Counted from the stretch's first letter, positions 6,375-15,697 are shown. The stretch is DNA of 64,000 nucleotides from Vibrio sp. HA2012 (GCF_002812955.1 NZ_PFXK01000002.1:1-64000), one strand, 5' to 3'. Numbers and translations are program-made. Notes: generated by a model from the sequence alone, not told the origin.

Positions 6375-7370
6375 TTATAAGGTGACACTACTGTCTCTGA
6401 GTCTTAGTTCTGATTCAAACTGGCGGATACCCGGACAGGGTTGATTACTTATTAATCCTGTTAGTACCTGCACTGCAGATCTAGCCATGTCACTGATAGG
6501 AAAGTGGACAGCGGATACGGACGGGTACAGTGATTCACATAGGTCAACGCTGTCAAAGCTAATAATCGATATCTGATCCGGAACTTTAATATTGTTCTCA
6601 TGTAAATACTGCAGCGCACCGGAAGTCATTTCTTCACTGCAAGAAAACAAGCCGCTGATATCCGGATGTCGTTTAAGCAGTATGTCCATTGCTTTGTAGC
6701 CGCTTCTGCGGCCATAGTCACCAGCCTCAGACCATGAAATATCCATTGGTAACCCTGCGTCTGCAGTCGCATTTAGGTATCCCTTCACTCTTTCTCTGGC
6801 ATTATTGCGGTTAACCGGGCCGGTAAGACAGCCTATTTTTTTATGCCCCTGAGTAATAAGATGCTGAACGGCCAGATAACTTGCTTTACAGTGATCAAAG
6901 GTAATACAACGCTCTTCCAGTCCTTCTACGTAGCGGTCCAGCAGTACAAATGGTGTTGGTTGTGTTGCCAAACTGCGTAGTTCATCATCTGTCAGATAAC
7001 GACTGTGCAGAACGTATCCGTCACAACGCAGATCACGGAATCGCTGTATCGCTTCTTTTTCTCCTTCCAGACATTGGTGTCCTTGTGCGGTGATCAGAAA
7101 TTTCTTATGCAAGTCCAGTTCAGACTGAATCTGTTCCATCATTTCACCGAAGAATCCGCCGGTGTAGTAAGTCACCAGAAGCCCTATCATATTCGTAGAC
7201 GAAGTCGCAAGAGAGCGTGCGACGGCGCTGGGTCTGTAGTTGAGCTGCGCCATGGCTTCATGAACTTTCCGGACAGTATCTTCCCGGAATTTGCCTTCAC
7301 CATTAATGATTCTGGATACCGTCGAACGGTTCACACCTACAAGTTCCGCTACATCTTTGATTCTGGCCAT
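6375..7370 (-). CDS. LacI family transcriptional regulator, PTS operon-linked
   Basis: A 331-aa LacI/GalR protein. The N-terminal HTH is MARIKDVAELVGVNRSTVSRIIN with hinge YRPSAVARSLA, followed by a periplasmic-binding-protein-like sugar domain (DGYVLHSRYLTDDEL, GCLTGPVNRNNARERVKGY, DQISIISFDS). ATG 7370 is chosen; a TTG at 7382 would add four residues. It lies downstream of the cellobiose/chitobiose operon on the same strand, separated by 285 bp with candidate operators. It probably represses that operon and itself; the inducer is inferred to be the transported disaccharide or its phosphate. Confidence 0.9.
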   Translation of the reverse strand: MARIKDVAELVGVNRSTVSRIINGEGKFREDTVRKVHEAMAQLNYRPSAVARSLATSSTNMIGLLVTYYTGGFFGEMMEQIQSELDLHKKFLITAQGHQCLEGEKEAIQRFRDLRCDGYVLHSRYLTDDELRSLATQPTPFVLLDRYVEGLEERCITFDHCKASYLAVQHLITQGHKKIGCLTGPVNRNNARERVKGYLNATADAGLPMDISWSEAGDYGRRSGYKAMDILLKRHPDISGLFSCSEEMTSGALQYLHENNIKVPDQISIISFDSVDLCESLYPSVSAVHFPISDMARSAVQVLTGLISNQPCPGIRQFESELRLRDSSVTL

Positions 7371-7403
7371 TGTCTGATTCAACTTACTATTTAATGAAAA
7401 TAA

Positions 7404-7418
7404 AAGACTGTCAGTATA
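7404..7418. promoter_or_regulatory. Candidate operator, imperfect 7-1-7 palindrome
   Basis: AAGACTG-T-CAGTATA lies 34 bp upstream of the LacI-family start codon. Its right arm is identical to the perfect site at 7495-7509, and five of seven left-arm bases agree. It is probably part of an autoregulatory pair. Confidence 0.45.
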
Positions 7419-7494
7419 CAGAAAATTAGTACGGATGATGCACTTGCTGACTATATAAAAAATAAAACATCAACCCGTTCTACAGGGGGACTTT

Positions 7495-7509
7495 TATACT
7501 GACAGTATA
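7495..7509. promoter_or_regulatory. Candidate operator, perfect 7-1-7 palindrome
   Basis: TATACTG-A-CAGTATA is a perfect inverted repeat with one central base. It lies 91 bp (centre to centre) from the imperfect copy at 7404-7418, in the 285-bp gap between the LacI gene and chbG. LacI-family proteins can bind such odd-centred palindromes and loop between two of them. The rest of this gap (7371-7655) holds no gene. Confidence 0.5.
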
Positions 7510-7655
7510 CCCTTCTGGCCTGAAGTTGCAGTGGTGCTGGCTACGTTACTTGTCTTTGACACAGAATGTATTTGTGTCTAATAAGGCTTATTTAATTATC
7601 GCCTACCAGCATTTTCAGGTTGTTTGAGTATAAAATCGGAACTTATTTCTTTTTA

Positions 7656-8393
7656 TTATGAAGAAAGTAATTCAGAGTAATCGGTAATTCCTATCGCATT
7701 TTCCTGTAATGCCCTTTTCAATTCAGGGCTGGTCAACAGGCGACGTTCCTCTTCCCGCTGGAAGTAGTAACTGCTTATTGACAGTAGAGCCTTATCCGCA
7801 ATTGCCGGATGACACATTATTTCAACGATATCAAAATGTTCTTTCAGTTCGGTCAGGTGTTGTATCAGTGTATATTGACTCACCCCTTTGTCGTAAAACT
7901 TATCAGTAAAGCTATAACGGAGGGCTTTTTTTCCGTTGGAGAAGCCAGAACCTCTGAGAGGTACCTGATATTCTTTAGCTGCTGTATATATGATGGGAGC
8001 CAGTTGTGGGTGTGTATGGACATGATGATGACTGTCAATATGGCTGAGTTTCAGTCCCAGTCCGAGAAAATGTTCTATCTGAGCAATAACTTCATTACGT
8101 ACTGCCTGTGGATCAAAAAACTGTTTTTTCCAGAAATCAGATAAAGCAGGAAAATTACCATCTTTTCTTGTCAGAAGCGGATTTTTAGTCAGAGGAGCAC
8201 CGGCAGTGAACCTTAAATGCAGGCCAATTTTAAGTTTTGGGTGTTGTTGTGCCAGTTTTAGCGCGTGCATTTCAGCCCCCATACCGACCATTAGTGTGGT
8301 TGATCGTACAACACCGTTAATAAAAGAGTCTATAATACCGTCGTTTACACCTTCGGTCAGACCAAAGTCGTCTGCGTTAAATATCACTTTCAT
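7656..8393 (-). CDS. chbG: ChbG/YdjC family carbohydrate deacetylase
   Basis: This 245-aa deacetylase is the last gene of the PTS operon. It shows the metal-binding motif NADDFG near the N-terminus (residues 6-11), LKIGLHLRFTAGAPL, and the His-rich SHIDSHHHVHTHPQ. In E. coli ChbG removes one acetyl group from chitobiose-6-phosphate so that ChbF can hydrolyse it. Its presence points to chitobiose-type substrates, though the same set in Vibrio has been linked to cellobiose. It lies 28 bp after chbF on the same strand. Confidence 0.9.
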   Translation of the reverse strand: MKVIFNADDFGLTEGVNDGIIDSFINGVVRSTTLMVGMGAEMHALKLAQQHPKLKIGLHLRFTAGAPLTKNPLLTRKDGNFPALSDFWKKQFFDPQAVRNEVIAQIEHFLGLGLKLSHIDSHHHVHTHPQLAPIIYTAAKEYQVPLRGSGFSNGKKALRYSFTDKFYDKGVSQYTLIQHLTELKEHFDIVEIMCHPAIADKALLSISSYYFQREEERRLLTSPELKRALQENAIGITDYSELLSS

Positions 8394-8421
8394 ATGCGTT
8401 AAAGCTCACTGCCTGTTATTG

Positions 8422-9744
8422 TCAAATAGTGGTTAGTTTAAATTGCGGAAGGTAAGTTGAATTTTCCCGCAGGATATCTTCAAGAATCGCTTTGGCGCAG
8501 TTGATATCCGGAACCAGAGGGTTACTTGCCAGAGCCATCAGAGCTTGACCATAGTCACCGTGGACCGCGGCTTCGATAGTCAGTTGTTCGTAAGCTTTTA
8601 CCTGATGTAGAAGGCCACTCAGTTTGCCGGGCAGTTGGCCTATTGTCAGTGGTTTTGCTCCCCAACGACCAATGACTGAGCTGCATTCGATGATTGCGTC
8701 ATCCGGTAGAGTATTGATAGTGCCATTATTGCGAACATTAACTACATGGATACTGTTCTGGTCATTGTAGATAGCATCCACCAGATTTAGTGATGCATCG
8801 GAATAATAGGCTCCTCCTCTTTCTTCCAGCTCTTTAGGTTTTTCGGCCAGACTTTCATCCCGATAGAGATCGAATAGCCTCTGTTCGGTTTTCATTACCT
8901 GCTCTGCCCGGGTTCCTTTTTCTTCAGCACTTTCTTTTTCTTCTGCTAACATAGCACCTGTCTGGTAAAAGTAGCGGTGGTAAGGGCAGGGAATGGCTCC
9001 GAGTGCTTTCAGGAACTGAGGATCCCATGGTTCTTCGAAGATATTTTTCATACTGAAGTTGGCGCCATCACCGACTTTTTCCAGAACGAGATCAGTAATA
9101 TCTTTACCATGTAGCCAGGCTTTGGTTACCCAGACCAAATGGTTGAGTCCGGCAAATTCGAGCTGAAGATCCTGTGGCTCACATTTCATCATTTCTGCAA
9201 TCATCATGCGCATGGACACTGGAACATTGCACAGACCAATGCTTTTAACGTTGGTATACTTGCTTACGGCCTCAGTGACCAGACCTGCCGGGTTGGTAAA
9301 ATTCAGCATCCAGGCATCTGGAGCCAGTTCTTCGATATCCCGGCAGATATCTAGGATAACAGGTATGGTTCTTAATGCTTTTGCAAAGCCACCCGGGCCG
9401 GTCGTTTCCTGTCCGATAACATTATATTTTAGCGGGATTCTTTCATCACAAGCCCGGGCTTCTAATCCTCCAACGCGAAACTGAGTCATTATAAAGTCAG
9501 CATCTTTTATTGCTGCCCGACGGTCAAAGTCAGCTTTGACGGTAATATTCGCTCCGACTTTTTTAATCATTCTTTCCGTCAGAGCCTGAATAACATGAAG
9601 CTTTTCCGCGCCTTCTTCAATATCTACAAAGTGCATTTCTTTAACCGGTAGCCGATTGAGGCGTTTCAATACACCTTCAACCAGTTCGGGTGTATAACTA
9701 CTTCCACCGCCGATGATTGCTAGCTTTAATGTTTCTTTTGCCAT
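8422..9744 (-). CDS. chbF: 6-phospho-beta-glucosidase, GH4 family
   Basis: A 440-aa GH4 enzyme. It has the NAD-binding N-terminus LKLAIIGGGSSYTPELVEG, the FRVGGLEARACDERIPLKY segment, GQETTGPGGF, the metal/catalytic GLCNVP (Cys) and GLNHLVW (His) motifs, and Y-rich stretches in the C-terminal half. GH4 enzymes use NAD and Mn and cleave 6-phospho-glycosides through oxidation at C3. It acts on the phosphorylated disaccharide delivered by the adjacent PTS. It lies between the IIA gene and chbG. Confidence 0.93.
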   Translation of the reverse strand: MAKETLKLAIIGGGSSYTPELVEGVLKRLNRLPVKEMHFVDIEEGAEKLHVIQALTERMIKKVGANITVKADFDRRAAIKDADFIMTQFRVGGLEARACDERIPLKYNVIGQETTGPGGFAKALRTIPVILDICRDIEELAPDAWMLNFTNPAGLVTEAVSKYTNVKSIGLCNVPVSMRMMIAEMMKCEPQDLQLEFAGLNHLVWVTKAWLHGKDITDLVLEKVGDGANFSMKNIFEEPWDPQFLKALGAIPCPYHRYFYQTGAMLAEEKESAEEKGTRAEQVMKTEQRLFDLYRDESLAEKPKELEERGGAYYSDASLNLVDAIYNDQNSIHVVNVRNNGTINTLPDDAIIECSSVIGRWGAKPLTIGQLPGKLSGLLHQVKAYEQLTIEAAVHGDYGQALMALASNPLVPDINCAKAILEDILRENSTYLPQFKLTTI

Positions 9745-9754
9745 GATTTTCTCC

Positions 9755-10063
9755 TTACTTAGTCAGTTGTTTATGCAGTGCTACCATTTCGGAAGCCATT
9801 TCCTGTGCCAGAATCGTTGTCATCAGGTGATCCTGTGCATGTACCATAATCAGGGTCATTGGCACTTTGCCCTCACCCTGATCTGCTTCAATCAGTTGTG
9901 TTTGGATAAGATGCGCTTTATTCAGGCACTCTTTCGCCATTGCAAGTTTTTCCTCAGCGGCAGAGAAGTTTTTTTCTCTGGACAGTCGTAAGGCTTCATA
10001 GCAGAGACTTCTTGCTTCACCTGCATTACAGATGATCTCCATTACGATGAATTCCTGTTCCAT
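9755..10063 (-). CDS. chbA: PTS lactose/cellobiose/chitobiose IIA subunit
   Basis: The 102-aa IIA of the lactose/chitobiose family contains NAGEARSLCYEALRLSREKNF, LNKAHLIQTQLIEADQGEGK and the phosphorylation site His in VHAQDHLMT. It passes phosphate from HPr to the IIB. The start at 10063 is chosen because TGAGGA lies six bases upstream; the in-frame ATG at 10075 overlaps that SD. It follows IIC by 53 bp and precedes chbF by 10 bp. Confidence 0.93.
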   Translation of the reverse strand: MEQEFIVMEIICNAGEARSLCYEALRLSREKNFSAAEEKLAMAKECLNKAHLIQTQLIEADQGEGKVPMTLIMVHAQDHLMTTILAQEMASEMVALHKQLTK

Positions 10064-10116
10064 ATTTTTCCTCACTTTATTTTTAAAGGCTGTCCCTTAA
10101 GGACAGCCTGACAGGG

Positions 10117-11451
10117 TTAAGCCGGGATACTTTCTCCGGAAGCCTCTAATTGGGTTGTTTTATCTTTTTCAATCTGGTTTTCTTGTTTCAGGATTTGCCT
10201 TTCAAACATGCGGAAGAAAGGCAGGTAAATAAAGAAATCCAGGGTCAGAAGTGCAATTACCAATAACACCGGAGCAAACGTCCATCCTGCACCCCAAGAG
10301 GCGCCGATGACGGCCGGTGCTGTCCATGGCGTTGTTGCGATCCCCATACCAACATATCCGGCATGTACAGCAAAGTAGGCGATAGTTGCGTTAATGATTG
10401 GAGCGAATACAAACGGGATGAACAGTGTCGGGTTCATTACAATTGGACTACCGAAGATCACGGGTTCATTAATCTGGAAGAAACCAGGAACCACACTCAT
10501 ACGGCCAACACTGCGAAGGTGTGCTGAACGGCTGAATGCCATCATAATCACCAGAGCCAGCGTTGCTCCCGAACCACCGATGAAAATATAGAAGTCCCAG
10601 AATGGTTGTGTAAAGATGTTTGGAACAGGTTGTCCGGCCATAAAAGCATCGATATTGGTACCGATATTGGTTAGGAAAATCGGTGACAAAAGGCCGACAA
10701 CGATAGCTGCACCATGAATACCTGCAAACCATAGCATCTGACAAACAAGCAGAGCCCCGATAATGGCCGGAAGAGTATTGGATGCACTGACTAGTGGTTT
10801 AAACATAGCCATGACTGCGTCAGGGATCAGCATACCGAACTGATTCTGGAAGAACAGACTGAGAGGGTATAAGGTCAGGAATACGGCCACAACGGGCAGC
10901 AGTGCTTCAAAAGAACGAGCTATCGCTGGTGGAACCTGTTCCGGCATGCGGATAGTAATATTGTGTTTCTTCATAAAACGATACAGTTCGACTGAGAAGA
11001 AAGCACACATTACGCTGGTAAAGATACCTGTTCCGCCCATAAAGGTTGCCGGTAATCCGCCGTCTTTAACTGGAGAGGCTACCAGCAAAAAGCACATCAG
11101 TGATAAAGCTGCACAGGTTATACCATCCATCTTATAGGTTTTAGCAAGGCTGTTAGCAACACCGATAGAGACGAATATTGTCATAATGCCCATTGACATC
11201 TGAAATGGCATCATAATCTCTTTGAAATAGGTCTGAGAAAAATCGCGCCATGGTTTGCCAATGAAATTTTGTGTATTTTCATCAAATGGGGGAAAAGCAA
11301 AAATTAGAATAAAACTACCCACAATAATAAATGGCATGGCAACGATAAAACCGTCACGCATTGCTCTTACATGAGCCTGATTACCTACCTTTTCAGCCAG
11401 TGGGGCAATACGCTTTTCTACGAAATTTATTATCGCATCGTAAAGTTTCAT
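10117..11451 (-). CDS. chbC: PTS lactose/cellobiose/chitobiose IIC permease
   Basis: This is a 444-aa integral membrane transporter of the CelB/ChbC family. It has about ten hydrophobic segments and the diagnostic FQINEPVIFGSPIVMNP loop (substrate-binding region), plus GAWTAPAVIGA-like and IHGAAIV segments. It imports the disaccharide with phosphorylation by the separate IIA and IIB. In operon order it follows IIB (95 bp upstream) and precedes IIA. Confidence 0.93.
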   Translation of the reverse strand: MKLYDAIINFVEKRIAPLAEKVGNQAHVRAMRDGFIVAMPFIIVGSFILIFAFPPFDENTQNFIGKPWRDFSQTYFKEIMMPFQMSMGIMTIFVSIGVANSLAKTYKMDGITCAALSLMCFLLVASPVKDGGLPATFMGGTGIFTSVMCAFFSVELYRFMKKHNITIRMPEQVPPAIARSFEALLPVVAVFLTLYPLSLFFQNQFGMLIPDAVMAMFKPLVSASNTLPAIIGALLVCQMLWFAGIHGAAIVVGLLSPIFLTNIGTNIDAFMAGQPVPNIFTQPFWDFYIFIGGSGATLALVIMMAFSRSAHLRSVGRMSVVPGFFQINEPVIFGSPIVMNPTLFIPFVFAPIINATIAYFAVHAGYVGMGIATTPWTAPAVIGASWGAGWTFAPVLLVIALLTLDFFIYLPFFRMFERQILKQENQIEKDKTTQLEASGESIPA

Positions 11452-11546
11452 AGAGTCAGTCCTTATATTTATTTAGATAAAATAACCCTAACACCATAAA
11501 TTAATTATAGTGACAAGTGTTTCCGTTATTTATTGAATTTAAATTA

Positions 11547-11852
11547 TTATTTAATTAAAGCCAGGGCTTGCCGCAGAACTTCTTTTCCCTTCATCATTCC
11601 GTAATCCATGGATGAAATTGCAGCGACACTTTTTCCATATTCTTCTGCTGACTTTTGCAGTTCTTCAAGCTGGAATCTGACCTGAGGACCAAGCAGACAC
11701 ACATCATATTCTTGAATGGCATCATTAAATGCATTAACCGGTAACGCATCTATTTTGCATTCAATACCTTGATTTTCAGCCTCTTGCGTCATTTTTTTAA
11801 CTAACATGCTGGTAGACATTCCAGCACTGCAACACAGTAAAATTTTTCTCAT
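11547..11852 (-). CDS. chbB: PTS lactose/cellobiose/chitobiose IIB subunit
   Basis: This 101-aa IIB has the phosphocysteine loop CCSAGMSTSMLV directly at the N-terminus and a Rossmann-like fold with DVCLLGPQVRFQLEELQ. It is the first gene of the operon, so the operon promoter lies in 11853-12201. The second of two adjacent ATGs (11852) is chosen for spacing to GGGAG; ATG 11855 would add one Met. Confidence 0.93.
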   Translation of the reverse strand: MRKILLCCSAGMSTSMLVKKMTQEAENQGIECKIDALPVNAFNDAIQEYDVCLLGPQVRFQLEELQKSAEEYGKSVAAISSMDYGMMKGKEVLRQALALIK

Positions 11853-11929
11853 CATTCTCTCCCGTTAGTACAAATATAAAGCAAACTAGATAGAAAAAAT
11901 TCTAGCAAAGCTATCTTAAACACGAAAGA

Positions 11930-11941
11930 GCAACCGGTTGC
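11930..11941. promoter_or_regulatory. Candidate LacI-family operator ahead of the PTS operon
   Basis: GCAACCGGTTGC is a perfect 12-bp palindrome with a central CG, the usual form of LacI/GalR-family operators. It is 78 bp upstream of the chbB start. Apart from this, the 349-bp gap 11853-12201 shows only AT-rich sequence and an inverted repeat CTAGA...TCTAG at 11887-11904. The site differs in sequence from the palindromes next to the LacI gene itself. Confidence 0.55.
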
Positions 11942-12201
11942 GTTGTGCGTGATTTCACTCGCAAATTAATTATGTATTTAATTGGTTTTTTTTGATCTCG
12001 CTAGGTTTTTATTATTAGTTAAATAACTGAATTACTGTTTTATTTGTTATTTATCGTTCTTGTGTTTTTATATTTTAAACCAAAACAACGGGATAGCTGA
12101 TACCTGAATGTTCAGATCATGACATTTGTGCATCTTGAGGTTATATCGGAAAATGTGTTAAGAATATCGATAGAATTTAAAGGTGTAGGTGTGAAAATAA
12201 G

Positions 12202-12918
12202 ATGAAGACAATTGGTTTATTAGGCGGAATGAGCTGGGAATCTACAGTTAGTTATTACAAAGCCCTCAATGAAGGGATAAAGTCTGAACTGGGTGGTTTG
12301 CACTCAGCGAAAATTTGCATGTATAGCGTTGATTTTGAAGAGATTGAGAGACTTCAACATCAAAACCGTTGGTCTGAAGCGGCAGAAATTCTTGCGGATG
12401 CTGCTAACGCGGTAGAGAAGGGCGGGGCTGATTTTCTGATGATCTGTACCAATACCATGCATAAAGTGGCTCCGGAGATTGAGGCTGCAATTTCAATTCC
12501 CATTTTGCATATTGCAGACGCTACTGCAGGTAGCCTGCTTAAGGATGGTATTAAGACAGTCGGTTTGTTAGGTACCCGTTTTACAATGGAGCAGGATTTT
12601 TATAAAGGCAGGTTGAACGAGAAGTTTGGCATTGATGTGATTGTGCCGGATGAAATTCAACGGGCTGTTGTACATGATATTATCTTCCGTGAATTATGCC
12701 AGGGTGCCATTAAGGCTGAGTCCAGAGCGGTATATCTGGATATTATCAATAAGCTCTATGAACAGGGTGCACAGGCTGTGATTCTGGGATGTACGGAAAT
12801 TGCACTGCTTGTCAGCCAACAGGATACCGCTGTTCCTTTGTACGATACGACAGACATCCATGCCCGGCAGGGAGTGATTCTGGCTTTGTCTGAAGCCACT
12901 TCGGTATATACGCCCTGA
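12202..12918 (+). CDS. Aspartate/glutamate racemase family amino-acid racemase
   Basis: This 238-aa protein is YgeA/RacX-like. It begins with KTIGLLGGMSWESTVSYY and has two catalytic-cysteine regions, CTNTMHKVAPEIE (about residue 81) and GCTEIALL (about 193). Both Cys are present, as required for PLP-independent two-base racemisation. The substrate cannot be inferred. It is transcribed away from the PTS operon and ends at a short GGTA...TACC hairpin with a T-run (12946-12966). Confidence 0.9.
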   Translation: MKTIGLLGGMSWESTVSYYKALNEGIKSELGGLHSAKICMYSVDFEEIERLQHQNRWSEAAEILADAANAVEKGGADFLMICTNTMHKVAPEIEAAISIPILHIADATAGSLLKDGIKTVGLLGTRFTMEQDFYKGRLNEKFGIDVIVPDEIQRAVVHDIIFRELCQGAIKAESRAVYLDIINKLYEQGAQAVILGCTEIALLVSQQDTAVPLYDTTDIHARQGVILALSEATSVYTP

Positions 12919-12945
12919 ATAATTGAGTGGTATAGCAAAATAATG

Positions 12946-12966
12946 GTACGAATACCTTTTTTTTTG
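12946..12966 (+). terminator. Weak intrinsic terminator
   Basis: GGTA-CGAA-TACC followed by about nine T residues lies 28 bp after the racemase stop codon. The stem is only 4 bp, so confidence is limited. The 200 bp that follow up to kdgR show no clear feature. Confidence 0.45.
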
Positions 12967-13178
12967 TAGAACATTATTTTAAATTGATTCTACTTATGCA
13001 TGAGACCTGAGGTACTTAAGATGGCTGTTCTGCGAGGATTTACTTGCATCGCCATCGGAATCAGGTCTTATTTGTTTTTTATTTTGTTGATTGCATGATT
13101 TGTTTTGTTGTAATTCAGCGGTGTTTGTTACAGCCCTGCGGGCGTATAAGAAGTAATTCAGTAATATAGGAAATAATA

Positions 13179-13967
13179 ATGTCAAACGGTAAACAGCCAG
13201 AATCCGTTTCTTCTGTACTAAAAACATTTGGGATTTTGCAAGCTCTGAGCACACAAAAAGACATTGGGATCAGTGAACTGGCTCAGCGTCTGATGATGTC
13301 TAAAAGTACGGTATACCGTTTTCTCCAGACCATGAAGACTTTGGGTTATGTTGCTCAGGAAGGTGAAAGTGAAAATTATTCTCTTACCCTGAAGTTATTT
13401 GAGTTGGGGGCAACGACATTAGAGTATGTTGATCTTGTTGATATCGCGGATATTGAGATGCGCCGTATTTCTGATCTGACTATGGAAGCCCTGCATCTTG
13501 GTGCGTTGGATGGCGATAGTATTATTTATATTCATAAAATTGATTCTAAGTACAACCTGCGTATGCAGTCACGTATTGGGCGTCGTAATCCACTTTACTC
13601 CACGGCAATTGGTAAAGTTTTGCTAGCGGGAAGAGAAGAAGATGAAGTCCGGAATATACTGGCGGATGTGGAATTTACTAAGTCAACGGAGCGGACTCAT
13701 GCCGATATTGATTCGTTGCTGAGTGAATTTCCACAGGTAAGAACGCAGGGGTACGGTGAAGATAATGAAGAACAGGAAGTCGGATTACGTTGTCTGGCTG
13801 TACCGGTGTATGACCGGTTCAATCGGGTTGTTGCCGGGTTAAGTATCTCACTCCCGACAATCCGTTTTACCGAAGAGAATAAAAAGACCCATATTGCGGA
13901 GCTACATGCTGCTGCTGCCCGCATTTCCAGCAAACTGGGATGCAGTAAGTATCCTTATACTGACTGA
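13179..13967 (+). CDS. kdgR: IclR family regulator KdgR
   Basis: The 262-aa protein matches KdgR throughout: SVSSVLKTFGILQAL, the winged HTH with MMSKSTVYRFLQTMKTLGY, then the effector domain with YIHKIDSKYNLRMQSRIGRRNPLYSTAIGK and GYGEDNEEQEVGLRCLAVP. KdgR represses pectin and hexuronate catabolism genes and is relieved by 2-keto-3-deoxygluconate. No KDG pathway gene is next to it here, so its targets must be elsewhere. A strong terminator follows. Confidence 0.93.
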   Translation: MSNGKQPESVSSVLKTFGILQALSTQKDIGISELAQRLMMSKSTVYRFLQTMKTLGYVAQEGESENYSLTLKLFELGATTLEYVDLVDIADIEMRRISDLTMEALHLGALDGDSIIYIHKIDSKYNLRMQSRIGRRNPLYSTAIGKVLLAGREEDEVRNILADVEFTKSTERTHADIDSLLSEFPQVRTQGYGEDNEEQEVGLRCLAVPVYDRFNRVVAGLSISLPTIRFTEENKKTHIAELHAAAARISSKLGCSKYPYTD

Positions 13968-13996
13968 TATCTGGTTTCAGTGACCCTTTGCAAGAG

Positions 13997-14021
13997 GCTC
14001 CGGAATATCCGGAGCTTTTTA
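13997..14021 (+). terminator. Intrinsic terminator after kdgR
   Basis: GCTCCGGA-ATA-TCCGGAGC is followed by TTTTT, an 8-bp perfect GC-rich stem. It sits between convergent kdgR and scrA. Confidence 0.85.
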
Positions 14022-14038
14022 TATCTGAATTATGGGGG

Positions 14039-15457
14039 CTATTTCACTTCCTGGCGGGAACCCAGAGCAAGAGTCAGGGCAAATGAAACTGCGAAAGAAA
14101 TCAGCATACCAATAACATACACACTGATGCTGTCCGGACGGATAGAAATGATACCCGGCAGACCCGCTGCACCCAGAGCCTGAGCTTTTACGTTGAACAT
14201 GGTCAGGAATGCACTGGATACCGCAGCAGCACAGATTGCTGCAATAAACGGATAACGCAGTTTCAGGTTCACACCAAACATTGCCGGTTCAGTAATACCC
14301 AGCAGCGCGGTGATACCGGATGGCAGGGCAATCCCTTTGGTTTTCACATCTTTTGTCGTTATACCGACGGCCAGAGCGGCTGCTCCCTGAGCAATGTTAG
14401 ACATCGCCGCGATAGGGAAGATAAAAGTACCTCCGGTCACGGCAATATCGGCCAGTAATTGGGTTTCAATGGCAATAAAGCTGTGGTGCATACCGGTGAT
14501 AACGAATGGTGCGTAGATAAAGCCGAATAATGCACCGCCGACAAAACCGGCGGAGTCGTACAGCCAGTTCAGACCATCACCCAGCAGGAAGCCGATATCA
14601 CGGGTTGCCGGTCCTACCAGTGTGAACGTCAGGAAACCGGTAATAAAGATAGCCAGCATTGGCGTCAGCAGGTTGTCCAGTACCGATGGGATAACGCAAC
14701 GCAGCCCGTTTTCTACTTTGGCCAGAATAAAGGCACACACCAGTACCGGCAGAACCGAGCCCTGATATCCTACTTTCTGAATCTCAAAACCAAAGATGTT
14801 CCACGTTGGAATAGTTCCGGCCACACTTGCGCCACCGAATCCCCAGCCATTCAGCAGATCAGGGTGAACCATCAGCATACCCAGAGCCGCGCCGAGGAAC
14901 GGGTTGCCGCCAAACTTCTTCGATGCAGAGAAGGCAAGCAGAACCGGCAGGTAAACAAAAGGAGCGTTAGCAAAAGTGTTGATCATACTTGCCAGATCGG
15001 CCATACCCGGGTTGGCATCGATCAATGACATGCCATCGATAAACAGGCCCTTAGCGGTCAGTACGTTAAACAGCCCCATCAGCAGACCGCCAGCCACGAT
15101 AGCCGGGATAATAGGAACAAAGATGTCAGATAAACCTTTTACTGCCCGCTGAACGATGTTCTGTTTTTGCGCCCCGATGGCGGCTACGTCACGGGTTGAC
15201 ATATCAGCCATCCCGGTGAGAGAGGCCATTTCGGCGTATACCTTATTGACGATACCGGAGCCGAAGATGATCTGGTACTGTCCGGCAACCTTAAACTGGC
15301 CTTTAACACCGTCAAGGTTTTCGATGGCTTCTTCCTGGATCAGAGACTCATCTTTTACAGCCAGGCGAAGGCGGGTGGCACAGTGTGCCAGAGCATCGAG
15401 ATTGGCTTTACCGCCGATCAGCTCTAAGAGTTCTTTTGCTACTGCAGGGTAGTTCAT
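14039..15457 (-). CDS. scrA: PTS sucrose-type IIBC component
   Basis: A 472-aa fused IIBC transporter. The IIB domain comes first (MNYPAVAKELLELIGG with the Cys in LAHCATRLRL), then IIC segments including IVQRAVKGLSDIFVPIIPA, ITGMHHSFIAIETQLLAD and PSGITALLGITEPAMFGVN. It resembles Vibrio ScrA closely, not TreB. It needs a glucose-type IIA (Crr) encoded elsewhere. The start MNYPAV at 15457 is chosen over a longer frame from 15529 by family comparison. Unlike known scr operons, no sucrose-6-phosphate hydrolase or fructokinase gene accompanies it. Confidence 0.9.
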   Translation of the reverse strand: MNYPAVAKELLELIGGKANLDALAHCATRLRLAVKDESLIQEEAIENLDGVKGQFKVAGQYQIIFGSGIVNKVYAEMASLTGMADMSTRDVAAIGAQKQNIVQRAVKGLSDIFVPIIPAIVAGGLLMGLFNVLTAKGLFIDGMSLIDANPGMADLASMINTFANAPFVYLPVLLAFSASKKFGGNPFLGAALGMLMVHPDLLNGWGFGGASVAGTIPTWNIFGFEIQKVGYQGSVLPVLVCAFILAKVENGLRCVIPSVLDNLLTPMLAIFITGFLTFTLVGPATRDIGFLLGDGLNWLYDSAGFVGGALFGFIYAPFVITGMHHSFIAIETQLLADIAVTGGTFIFPIAAMSNIAQGAAALAVGITTKDVKTKGIALPSGITALLGITEPAMFGVNLKLRYPFIAAICAAAVSSAFLTMFNVKAQALGAAGLPGIISIRPDSISVYVIGMLISFAVSFALTLALGSRQEVK

Positions 15458-15533
15458 GATATGAGTTACTTTAATTTTTCTTTGGTTTAAGTATTGCTTA
15501 TTTCTGAACGAAGGTGTGACTATGGTCAATCTC

Positions 15534-15547
15534 TGGGAACGCTCCCA
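15534..15547. promoter_or_regulatory. Candidate operator upstream of scrA
   Basis: TGGGAACGCTCCCA is a near-perfect palindrome with arms TGGGA/TCCCA, 77 bp upstream of the scrA start. It fits a LacI-family operator and resembles the GGGAACGTTCCC type known for TreR. ScrR encoded next door is the most likely binder. Confidence 0.5.
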
Positions 15548-15685
15548 TTGCGAGCTTTGCTGAAATATAGCGAAAAATAGGGATTTATTCTAATAAAGTG
15601 TGAGCATGATCTGTTTATTCAGGCAGACTGGCGGATGAGTGCGTGTCATTCCTGCTATCTTTTGCAGAGAATTCTTGTCAGAATT

Positions 15686-15697
15686 GCAATCCATTGC
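15686..15697. promoter_or_regulatory. Candidate operator upstream of scrR
   Basis: GCAAT-CC-ATTGC is a palindrome 29 bp upstream of the scrR ATG. It may serve autoregulation. Its sequence differs from the site near scrA, so one of the two may belong to another protein. Confidence 0.4.

Noticed and set aside
12919..13178. KdgR autoregulatory box upstream of kdgR
   Set aside because: I searched for the AATGAAAC..GTTTCATT-like palindrome and found no convincing match.
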